Assembly (NCBI GenBank): GCA_013151785.1
Contig: JAADHP010000135.1
Span: forward strand, 1 to 12,907
Direction: 5' to 3'
Length of the DNA stretch: 12,907 nt
Origin: Nitrospirota bacterium
GTDB taxonomy: Bacteria > Nitrospirota > Thermodesulfovibrionia > Thermodesulfovibrionales > JdFR-85
In this document: piece by piece, positions 1 through 6,169 of the stretch
Position numbering within the stretch: position 1 is the stretch's first letter
How the letters are laid out: every line of letters starts with the position of its first letter
Made by a program: the position numbers and the translations under genes
Notes under the pieces: model-generated
Database searches by the model: none
What the model was told of the DNA's origin: nothing
Seen by the model: only the letters and a program-made list of their open reading frames with translations

Positions 1-78
1 AGGCTTTTCAGCCTTCAGGTGATACAGGGGTATGCTGGTGTATGTTACTGTCGGTATTGCTACATGGGTATTCTTCAC
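1..78 (-). CDS. Possible 5' end of an unidentified gene running off the left edge (partial)
   Basis: On the - strand a frame opens with a GTG at 78-76 and stays open to the window edge (26 codons, beginning VKNTHVAIPTVTYTSIPLYH and continuing LKAEKP). The same frame exists in the inverted copy at 4119-4196. Between the two, codons 11, 12, 20 and 21 differ only at synonymous third positions. Codons 3, 4, 17, 18 and the edge codon 26 change the residue. This pattern hints that the block is, or recently was, coding. A GAGGTG purine run lies directly upstream but is too close to the GTG to be an ideal ribosome binding site. I do not recognise the peptide. It may be a real gene start, a gene fragment or chance. 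Confidence 0.25.
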   Translation of the reverse strand, partial: MKNTHVAIPTVTYTSIPLYHLKAEKP

Positions 79-228
79 CACCTCTGCCGCTCTTCAATGG
101 AATCTCTGTATGGTTTCGTTCTGCCATTGAATACAGGTTCAGGCAGGGAGTAATCCTGTGGATTGCATTATTTTTATGAAGTGCCCTGCCTTGTTATTAT
201 TTTATAGTTGGACAGGTATGTAATTTAC
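1..228 (+). repeat. Long intergenic repeat, copy A (inverted partner of 3969-4196)
   Basis: This stretch aligns almost without gaps to the reverse complement of 3969-4196. Two blocks are identical in both copies: 47-68 (22 bp, partner 4129-4150) and 151-187 (37 bp, partner 4008-4044). The middle (about 85-145) is more diverged but still alignable. I estimate roughly three quarters identity overall by eye. The left end of the homology is cut by the window edge, so the element may be longer. The right end fades near 228, inside the candidate uvrA promoter. No transposase, target-site duplication or clean terminal inverted repeat is visible. It could be a non-autonomous mobile element, a duplicated gene 5' end with its leader, or a lineage-specific intergenic repeat. 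Confidence 0.85.
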
Positions 229-236
229 ATTAACAT
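208..236 (+). promoter_or_regulatory. Candidate sigma70-type promoter of uvrA with a palindrome in the spacer
   Basis: TTGGAC (208-213) and TAACAT (231-236) are separated by 17 bp, which suits a -35/-10 pair. It would start transcription near 243, about 20 bp ahead of the uvrA start codon. The spacer contains the perfect palindrome ATGTAATTTACAT (218-230, 6+1+6), a plausible operator position. It does not match the LexA boxes I know (CTGT-N8-ACAG or GAAC-N4-GTTC). The promoter lies across the fading right end of repeat copy A. This is a pattern match only. Confidence 0.35.
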
Positions 237-262
237 CAAGGAGATTTTAACAGGGGGATAAA

Positions 263-3034
263 GTGAAAAAGCTTATCATAGAAGGTGCAAGACAGAACAA
301 CCTGAAAAACATAAATCTCTCTCTTCCCCATGACAGTTTTATTGTAATCACCGGGCTATCTGGCTCGGGCAAGTCTTCCCTCGCCTTTGACACTATCTTT
401 GCCGAGGGACAGTGGAGGTTCATTGAATCCCTTTCCACCTATGCAAGACTTTTTCTTGAAAAGCTTGACAGACCTGATGTGGAAAGTATCAGAAACATAC
501 GACCTGCCATTGCACTCCAGCAGAAAAACCCTGTGAAGGGCTCCCGTTCAACTGTGGGCACCTTAACGGAAATATATGACCTTCTGAGGGTGCTTTACTC
601 AAGAATCGGACATCCCTTCTGCCCTGAATGCGGAGAGGAAATAAGGCAGTGGACTGTGGATACCATAATGACTGAGTTGCTTGAAAATTATAACAACGAA
701 AGGGCAATGATAACATTTATAACAACTGAGACAGCGGCAGAACTTATTAAGCAGGGATACTATCGTTACTGGAATGGTAATGAAATAAAAGATCTGGACC
801 AGATAGAAGAACTCGGCAATTCTCTGGAGATAGTTGTTGACAGGATTGTAATAAGAAACGAACCACGACTTGCCGACTCTCTGGAACTCGCCTACAGGGA
901 AGGAAAGGGTGCACTCAAAGTCTATATCTACAAAAAGGTCAATGGAGATTTAAGGATTATTCCTCTTTCTTTCTCAAAACAGCTACGTTGTGATAAATGT
1001 AATATCTCCCTGCCAGAGCCAACCCCGATTCTTTTCTCCTTTAATCATCCCGTGGGTGCCTGCCCTGTATGCAAGGGTTTTGGCAATCTCTTGAGATACG
1101 ATGAATCACTTATTATTCCTGACCCTGAACTTTCCATAGCAGAAGGCGCCATAGAGCCCTGGGAAAAACCAGCTGCCTACTGGTGGAAAGAACAGCTAAT
1201 GGAACATGCAGAAGAGGAAGGCATTGATATAAACAGACCATATAGAGAACTATCAGAATCTGAAAAAGAAAAGCTTTTCCGCGGGGGTAAAAGCTTCTAT
1301 GGAATAGATGACTTCTTTGAAGAGCTTGAGGACAAGAGATACAAACTCCATGTCCGTGTATTTCTCAGTCGTTATCGTCAGCCTGTAATATGTGATGTCT
1401 GTAATGGCACAAGACTCAAAAAAGAGGCCCTCGCCTATCGAATAAAGGGTCTTAGTATTGCCGAACTCTGTAATATCTCTATAGGTGAGTTGAGAGGGTT
1501 CTTTAGAAATCTTTCATTAACAGGGTTTGAGGAATCTGCATGCAGAGAGGTGCTTCGTCAAATCAATATGAAGCTCGATTTCCTCTGCAATGTGGGAGTG
1601 GAGTATCTTACATTAAACCGCCTTGGCAAGACCCTCTCAGGTGGAGAGTATCAGAGGATTAATCTGGCAAACCAGATAGGAGCACGTCTTACCGGAACCC
1701 TCTATGTGCTTGATGAGCCCACTGTAGGGCTTCATGCCTCAGATACTGAAAGGATCACCAATATCCTGAAAAGGATGGTCGAAATGGGCAATACCCTTGT
1801 TGTGGTTGAACATGACAGGCATGTAATAGAATCTGCCGAATGGATTGTGGAAATGGGTCCTGGCAGCGGAATTCGGGGAGGAGAGGTTATATTTTCAGGC
1901 ACAAAAGAGGATTTCCTCAAAACAGAGACCCTTACATCAAGGTATCTGAAGGGCTTTGATCTTGATATGATAGATAGATTCAGGAAAAAAACAATCCCCA
2001 AAAAACTGCATTTCCTTACACTAAAGGGCGCCCGAGGAAATAATCTCAAAGATATCAGTGTAAGAATTCCAATTGGTCTCTTCACTGTTGTAACAGGGGT
2101 CTCTGGCTCGGGGAAAAGCACCCTCATTGTAGAAACCCTCTACCGTGCACTGGCAAAGAGATTCAAGACAGGCATGGAAAGACCTCTGCCCTTTGATGAT
2201 ATCAAGGGAATTGAGAGGCTTAAAGGGGTAAGGCTCATAGACCAGTCACCCATCGGCAGGACTCCACGTTCAAACCCTGTAACCTATCTGAAGATATTCG
2301 ATCTCATCAGAAAGGTCTTTGCCTCACAGCCCTATGCACTGGCACACGGCTATACACCAGGGTTCTTCTCATTTAATGTGCCCGGTGGACGGTGCGAAAG
2401 ATGTAAGGGCGAGGGATTCGAGAAACTGGAGATGTATTTCTTCGAAGACCTGTATATAACATGCGAGGCCTGTGGCGGGAAGAGATATGGTAATGAAGCA
2501 CTGAAGGTAACATACAGGGACAAAAACATCTATGAGATACTGGAGCTTACTGTGGATGAGGCAATTGTACATTTCTCCGGGGAATCACAGATCGTCTCAA
2601 GGCTCCAGATACTGAAAGATATAGGACTTGGCTATCTCAAATTAGGGCAACCTGCAACCACCCTGTCAGGTGGAGAGGCACAGAGATTAAAGATATGCTC
2701 TGAACTTATCACAAACAGGAAAAAGGGCATCCTTTATATACTTGATGAACCCACTGTGGGGCTTCATTACAGGGATGTAATCTCTCTTCTGGGAATCATC
2801 CGACGCCTGATTGACGAAGGCAACACAGTGATTATAATAGAACACAATCTGGACCTCATATCTGTGGCTGACTGGATTATTGATCTTGGCCCTGGAGGAG
2901 GCCCTGATGGTGGAAGGGTAATCTATGAAGGTCCCCTTGAGGGGATAAAAAAATGCAGCAAATCAATAACAGGCAGGTATCTGTCAACGCAGGAGGCAGT
3001 GAAGCTCCGACCTATGGCCGGGAGGCTTCACTAA
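263..3034 (+). CDS. uvrA: UvrA-family excinuclease ABC subunit A (divergent, second-class UvrA)
   Basis: This is the damage-recognition ATPase of nucleotide excision repair, which normally loads UvrB at lesions in the cytoplasm. It is 923 residues long, close to the usual ~940. Both ABC halves look intact. The first has Walker A GLSGSGKS (31-38), signature LSGGE (458-462) and Walker B LYVLDEPT (480-487). The second has Walker A around 611-619, signature LSGGE (801-805) and Walker B YILDEPT (825-831). Zinc cysteines are C243/C246/C267/C270 and C711/C714/C734/C737. The stretch at about 130-240 that binds UvrB in canonical UvrA is present, so this is not the shortened UvrA2 type. Family-typical EGQRRY is EGQWRF here (W51), and the following PAIALQQKNP block differs from canonical PAISIDQK. 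That suggests a separate paralogous clade, so another uvrA may exist elsewhere. The GTG start is supported by AGGGGG five bases upstream. The C-terminal dozen residues (after about 910) are not family-like and end directly at a repeat fragment. Confidence 0.93.
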   Translation: MKKLIIEGARQNNLKNINLSLPHDSFIVITGLSGSGKSSLAFDTIFAEGQWRFIESLSTYARLFLEKLDRPDVESIRNIRPAIALQQKNPVKGSRSTVGTLTEIYDLLRVLYSRIGHPFCPECGEEIRQWTVDTIMTELLENYNNERAMITFITTETAAELIKQGYYRYWNGNEIKDLDQIEELGNSLEIVVDRIVIRNEPRLADSLELAYREGKGALKVYIYKKVNGDLRIIPLSFSKQLRCDKCNISLPEPTPILFSFNHPVGACPVCKGFGNLLRYDESLIIPDPELSIAEGAIEPWEKPAAYWWKEQLMEHAEEEGIDINRPYRELSESEKEKLFRGGKSFYGIDDFFEELEDKRYKLHVRVFLSRYRQPVICDVCNGTRLKKEALAYRIKGLSIAELCNISIGELRGFFRNLSLTGFEESACREVLRQINMKLDFLCNVGVEYLTLNRLGKTLSGGEYQRINLANQIGARLTGTLYVLDEPTVGLHASDTERITNILKRMVEMGNTLVVVEHDRHVIESAEWIVEMGPGSGIRGGEVIFSGTKEDFLKTETLTSRYLKGFDLDMIDRFRKKTIPKKLHFLTLKGARGNNLKDISVRIPIGLFTVVTGVSGSGKSTLIVETLYRALAKRFKTGMERPLPFDDIKGIERLKGVRLIDQSPIGRTPRSNPVTYLKIFDLIRKVFASQPYALAHGYTPGFFSFNVPGGRCERCKGEGFEKLEMYFFEDLYITCEACGGKRYGNEALKVTYRDKNIYEILELTVDEAIVHFSGESQIVSRLQILKDIGLGYLKLGQPATTLSGGEAQRLKICSELITNRKKGILYILDEPTVGLHYRDVISLLGIIRRLIDEGNTVIIIEHNLDLISVADWIIDLGPGGGPDGGRVIYEGPLEGIKKCSKSITGRYLSTQEAVKLRPMAGRLH
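2999..3031 (+). other. Hairpin at the 3' end of the uvrA coding region
   Basis: GTGAAGC (2999-3005) pairs perfectly with GCTTCAC (3025-3031). TCC/GGA extends the stem after one bulged G, leaving a loop of about 12 bases. It covers the last codons of uvrA and stops just before its TAA. No T-run follows, so I do not call it an intrinsic terminator. Confidence 0.4.
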
Positions 3035-3070
3035 GGTAATTGCTACATGGTCTTCTTCACCACCTCTGTC
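3035..3070 (+). repeat. Truncated repeat fragment, copy C (same orientation as copy A)
   Basis: Immediately after the uvrA stop codon comes GGTAATTGCTACATGG followed by TCTTCTTCACCACCTCTG. This matches the 53-86 part of copy A with one inserted A and small changes. The short reading frame of copies A and B is broken here, because the - strand reads GTG AAG AAG ACC ATG TAG. The rest of the uvrA-lipM gap (about 3071-3179) shows no convincing further homology to the element. Confidence 0.7.
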
Positions 3071-3111
3071 TGCCTGTGCAGTACTGATGGTAATAGCACT
3101 GCTATGTAAGT

Positions 3112-3141
3112 TTGTCTATAGAGTTTTATCTGTTTTAAAAT
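3112..3141 (+). promoter_or_regulatory. Candidate promoter for lipM
   Basis: TTGTCT (3112-3117) and TAAAAT (3136-3141) are 18 bp apart, about 40 bp ahead of the preferred lipM start codon. If real, lipM can be transcribed apart from uvrA. This is a hexamer match only, in an AT-rich stretch where such matches arise easily. Confidence 0.3.
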
Positions 3142-3164
3142 TTGGGAAACTCCTGATAAGTCAA

Positions 3165-3169
3165 AGGAG
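3165..3169 (+). promoter_or_regulatory. Ribosome binding site that fixes the lipM start
   Basis: AGGAG lies 10 bases before the ATG at 3180. The earlier in-frame ATG at 3087 has no such site. Its extra 31 residues are hydrophobic and basic and precede the family-typical N-terminus, so the downstream start is preferred. Confidence 0.7.
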
Positions 3170-3179
3170 CTATTATACA

Positions 3180-3968
3180 ATGGTCTGGAGACTGATAGAC
3201 AGCGGCACCTGTGATGCATACATGAATATGGCTATTGATGAAGCAATTGCCATCTCTGTGAGGCAGGAACTCGCTCCTCCCACACTACGATTTTATCAAT
3301 GGCAGGGCCCTTCTGTCACACTTGGATGTTATCAGCGGTCTGAGGAGGTTGATCTGCTGTATTGCGAGAAAAGCAACATCCCTGTTGTAAGAAGGCCCAC
3401 AGGTGGAAGGGCGATACTCCATGGCGAGGATCTCACCTACAGCTTTTCATCCAAAAACACACCACCCTATTTTTCTGAGGGACTGCTAAAGACATATAAT
3501 CATATCAGCGCTGCCTTCCTTGAGGCTTTAAAAAACCTTGGTTTCCATGCGGTAATGAAAACCAGAAAGGAAAAAGGTCGTGTTCTTACAGGCTCTTCAA
3601 TATGTTTTCAATCCGTATCTTTCGGGGAGATAACCATTGAAAACAAAAAGATCATAGGCTCTGCCCAGAAGAGATGGCCTGATGGATTTCTACAGCAGGG
3701 CTCTATTCTATTGAGGCTCAACACGGATGAGATGCTCCGTGTCTTCAGGGATTCCAGGGCTGAAGAGATTGCCTCATCAATGACAGGGCTGTATCATTAC
3801 CAGCCTTCATTGGACACAGAGAGGCTTAAAGAGAATATCCAGAATGCCTTTGAGGAGACCTTTGGTGTTGAACTGAAAGTATCTTCCCTTACGGAAGAAG
3901 AGTATTCCCTTGCCATTAAACTGTGCAATGAAAAATACACCCAACAGGAGTGGACCCTGAGTCGATAA
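3180..3968 (+). CDS. lipM: LipM-type octanoyltransferase (lipoate-protein ligase A family)
   Basis: Predicted to move octanoyl groups from acyl carrier protein to lipoyl domains or GcvH, the first step of lipoate assembly before LipA sulfur insertion. It has 262 residues from the ATG preceded by AGGAG. It opens MVWRLIDSGTCDAYMNMAID, typical for LipM. The ligand-binding stretch is RRPTGGRAILHGEDLTYS (residues about 71-88). A cysteine at about 142 (ICFQSVS) sits where LipM carries its catalytic cysteine. The lysine-containing KKIIGSAQKR motif follows at about 156-165, then LQQGSILL. The cysteine favours transfer over ATP-dependent LplA ligation, although LplA-like or amidotransferase activity (LipL) is not excluded. 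It follows uvrA across a 145-bp gap that holds a repeat fragment, and its stop codon abuts the long inverted repeat. No other lipoate gene is in the window. Confidence 0.85.
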   Translation: MVWRLIDSGTCDAYMNMAIDEAIAISVRQELAPPTLRFYQWQGPSVTLGCYQRSEEVDLLYCEKSNIPVVRRPTGGRAILHGEDLTYSFSSKNTPPYFSEGLLKTYNHISAAFLEALKNLGFHAVMKTRKEKGRVLTGSSICFQSVSFGEITIENKKIIGSAQKRWPDGFLQQGSILLRLNTDEMLRVFRDSRAEEIASSMTGLYHYQPSLDTERLKENIQNAFEETFGVELKVSSLTEEEYSLAIKLCNEKYTQQEWTLSR

Positions 3969-4196
3969 TTAATTACATTGCTGTCAAATTATAAATAATA
4001 ACAAGGTAGGGCACTTCATAAAAATAATGCAATCCACAGGATTATACTCTGTACCAACCTGTACTCAATGACAGGGTAAGGTCAGGTACAGATGCTCCTT
4101 TGCAGAGGTGCAGAGGGGGTGAAGAAGCCCCATGTAGCAATACCGACAGTGACTTACACCAGCATACTAATGTATCATCTTAAGGCTGAAAAGACT
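3969..4196 (-). repeat. Long intergenic repeat, copy B (inverted partner of 1-228)
   Basis: Begins directly after the lipM stop codon and is the reverse complement of copy A over its full visible length. The identical blocks are 4008-4044 and 4129-4150. Read on the + strand, the part around 4083-4050 can fold differently from copy A: CTGTACC/GGTACAG arms around 4048-4090 form a hairpin, while copy A keeps only a shorter CTGTAT/ATACAG arm. With copy A it encloses uvrA and lipM. It contains no gene other than the short frame listed separately. Confidence 0.85.
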
Positions 4197-4238
4197 CTGT
4201 CTTTTTATAATTTAAATCCTATTGCATCAATGGGATGA
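4119..4238 (+). CDS. Short ORF in repeat copy B (39 aa, unidentified; possible gene fragment)
   Basis: A GTG-initiated frame (VKKPHVAIPTVTYTSILMYH, then LKAEKT and a 13-residue unrelated tail to TGA). The first 26 codons align without gaps to the frame in copy A, with four purely synonymous differences. After 4196 the homology to the visible part of copy A ends. An in-frame ATG at 4092 would add nine residues. A purine-rich GAGGTG at 4105-4110 could act as a ribosome binding site. I recognise no family. The likeliest reading is the remnant 5' end of a duplicated gene, but a genuine small peptide is possible. Confidence 0.22.
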   Translation: MKKPHVAIPTVTYTSILMYHLKAEKTLSFYNLNPIASMG

Positions 4239-4324
4239 TGAACCACCTCTTCACCTCCTGTTTCAGAAGGACTTTTCTATTTTCAAAGGTGTTGGGCATT
4301 ATTTTTCTTCGGCACCCTGCCTTT
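4221..4324 (+). repeat. Diverged, shorter repeat relative, copy D (same orientation as copy A)
   Basis: Two islands match copy A in the same order and orientation. ATTGCATCAATGGGATGATG-AACCACCTCT (4221-4250) corresponds to 56-86. GGGCATTATTTTT followed by CACCCTGCCTTT (4294-4306, 4313-4324) corresponds to about 163-192. The spacing between islands is about 30 bp shorter than in copy A. The conservation of just these two islands suggests they are the functional or structural core of the element. The surrounding gap up to the next gene (4239-4387) otherwise holds only AT-rich sequence, with a TATAAT at 4206-4211 and a weak TTCAAA/GATAAT pair (4326-4331, 4351-4356). Confidence 0.6.
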
Positions 4325-4387
4325 CTTCAAAAATGAGTGAAAAGTCAGAGGATAATTATTACTGTCAGATTCTGTTAGAATAATCCC

Positions 4388-6169
4388 ATGCATGGTTATA
4401 CAGGAAAGTCTCTGTTCATAGACCTGAGCACTGAAAAATACAGTATCGTAAAAACACCTGTACCCCTCATAGAGGAATTTATTGGCGGAAGGGGACTGGG
4501 TGTTGCACTTATTGCTCCCTATATCCGGTATCCCTGGGATAGCCCCGAGATGCCTCTCATCTTTTCATCAGGCCCTCTTGTAGGTACAGCCTCACCCACT
4601 TCTGGAAGGATTTCCGTAGTATCACGTTCTCCCCTTACAGGTACTGTCTTTGACTGTTCAGTGGGAGGCCGTTTTGGGACCGAGATGAAGAGGTCAGGAT
4701 ATGACCTTATCTTTGTTCAGGGAAAGGCAAGAGGCTGGAAGATCATCGAGGTTACCAGTGATGATGTGAAAATCATGGATGCAGAAAAACTCTCCGGTAA
4801 AAACACTGAAGAGCTATCAAAAACCATGGGCAACACCTATTCAACTGCCACAATTGGCAGGGCAGGTGAGAAGGGTGTTCGGTTTGCGGGAATTGTATTT
4901 GATGGTCATTATCTTGCTGGCAGGGGTGGACTTGGCGCAGTAATGGGTGCAAAGAGACTGAAGGCCATCAGGATAAAGGGAGATAATGATATCCCTGTTT
5001 ATGATGAAACTGAACTCAGGAGGGCCCGTGAAGAGATTATGAGACTTCTCAGGGCATCCCCTTCTGTGTTTGGTGAGTTCGGCCTCAGTGAGTTCGGTAC
5101 AGCAGCCCTTGTAGACCTCATCCATGTAAGGAGGATGGAACCAACAGAGAACTTCAAAAGGAGTTATTTTGAACACTCACACAGCTATTCAGGATATTCA
5201 CTGAAAACACTTTTCAACCCCAGGAAAACAGGATGTAAGGGCTGCCCCATCCTTTGCAAAAAGATATCGCCAGGAGGTAAGGTGATTCCTGAGTTTGAAA
5301 CAGTCTCCCACTTCGGTGCCCTGAACAAAAACTCAGACCCTGAAGCCATAGTTGAGGCAAATCGTCTCTGCAATGACTATGGGCTTGATACCATCAGCAC
5401 TGCATCCACAATTGCATGTTACTCTGAAATCAATGAAAGATGGCTTACACCTGAAGAGTTGCTTCGGCATATCACTCTTATCGGAGAACGAAAGGATATA
5501 GGTGAACACCTGTCAGAGGGCTCCCTGCGGTATGCCACTGCACAGGGGGTGGCCTGTTTCAGCATGTCTGTAAAGGCTCTTGAATTGCCTGCCTATGATC
5601 CCCGTGGAGCCTATGGTATGGCCCTTGCTTATGCAACATCGAATCGTGGCGGCTGCCACCTCAGGGCCTATCCAATAAGTTATGAAATCCTGAGAAAACC
5701 TGTTTCAGTGGATAGATTCTCCTTTGAGGGGAAGGCTCGTATGGTAAAGATATCAGAGGACATGAACGCTGTTGTGGACTCCCTGACAGCCTGTAAATTT
5801 GTGTTTTTCGCCTCAACCCTTGAAGAGTATGCCCGGTGTCTTAAGGCTGTAACAGGCAGGGATTTTGATGTCCAACACCTCCTGAAGACAGGTGAGAGAA
5901 TATGGCTTCTGGAGCGTTATCTTAACAACCTGAATGGTTTTTCAGGAAAGGATGATGATCTGCCCGAGAGGTTCTTCAAGGAACCCGGCTTCAGTGAGGG
6001 AAAGCTCACCATTCCACCCATCAAAAGAGAAGATTTCCTGGATGCCCTTAACAGATACTACAGGATAAGGGGTTATAAAGAGGATGGAACTGTGGATAAG
6101 GAGATTCTTGATTCAGCTAATCTGAAGGATTTGCCTTCTTCAGAAGATCATTATAGTTTTCCTCAATAA
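4388..6169 (+). CDS. Tungsten-type aldehyde:ferredoxin oxidoreductase family protein
   Basis: Members oxidise aldehydes to carboxylates, or reduce acids in reverse, with ferredoxin, using a tungsten- or molybdenum-bis-pterin and one [4Fe-4S] cluster in the cytoplasm of anaerobes. It is 593 residues, the usual size. The N-terminus MHGYTGKSLFIDLST is typical and fixes the start, although no strong ribosome binding site precedes it. Pterin-binding GGRGLG is at 33-38 and GRGGLGAVMGAKRLKAI at about 178-194. Cluster cysteines are C283, C286, C290 (CKGCPILC) and C469 (DSLTACKF). GGCHLRA (421-427) supplies the active-site-region histidine H424, and PEFET (301-305) the glutamate region. No key residue looks missing. 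The substrate cannot be read from the sequence, and no pterin biosynthesis or ferredoxin gene is adjacent. Its last 53 bp overlap the end of the convergent accC. Confidence 0.92.
   Translation: MHGYTGKSLFIDLSTEKYSIVKTPVPLIEEFIGGRGLGVALIAPYIRYPWDSPEMPLIFSSGPLVGTASPTSGRISVVSRSPLTGTVFDCSVGGRFGTEMKRSGYDLIFVQGKARGWKIIEVTSDDVKIMDAEKLSGKNTEELSKTMGNTYSTATIGRAGEKGVRFAGIVFDGHYLAGRGGLGAVMGAKRLKAIRIKGDNDIPVYDETELRRAREEIMRLLRASPSVFGEFGLSEFGTAALVDLIHVRRMEPTENFKRSYFEHSHSYSGYSLKTLFNPRKTGCKGCPILCKKISPGGKVIPEFETVSHFGALNKNSDPEAIVEANRLCNDYGLDTISTASTIACYSEINERWLTPEELLRHITLIGERKDIGEHLSEGSLRYATAQGVACFSMSVKALELPAYDPRGAYGMALAYATSNRGGCHLRAYPISYEILRKPVSVDRFSFEGKARMVKISEDMNAVVDSLTACKFVFFASTLEEYARCLKAVTGRDFDVQHLLKTGERIWLLERYLNNLNGFSGKDDDLPERFFKEPGFSEGKLTIPPIKREDFLDALNRYYRIRGYKEDGTVDKEILDSANLKDLPSSEDHYSFPQ

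Noticed and set aside
3087..3179. A 31-residue N-terminal extension of lipM, hydrophobic enough to suggest a signal or membrane segment
   Set aside because: The family start and a good AGGAG both point to ATG 3180. A cytoplasmic acyltransferase needs no signal, and the extension overlaps the candidate promoter.
1..4196. A composite transposon or IS-flanked island
   Set aside because: No transposase, no target-site duplication and no sharp terminal repeats can be seen. The repeats are also clearly diverged, so only a flanking inverted repeat is claimed.
4239..4387. A molybdenum/tungsten cofactor riboswitch upstream of the oxidoreductase
   Set aside because: No multi-stem conserved fold could be recognised. 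The recognisable part of the gap is explained by the repeat relative, which also occurs next to uvrA.
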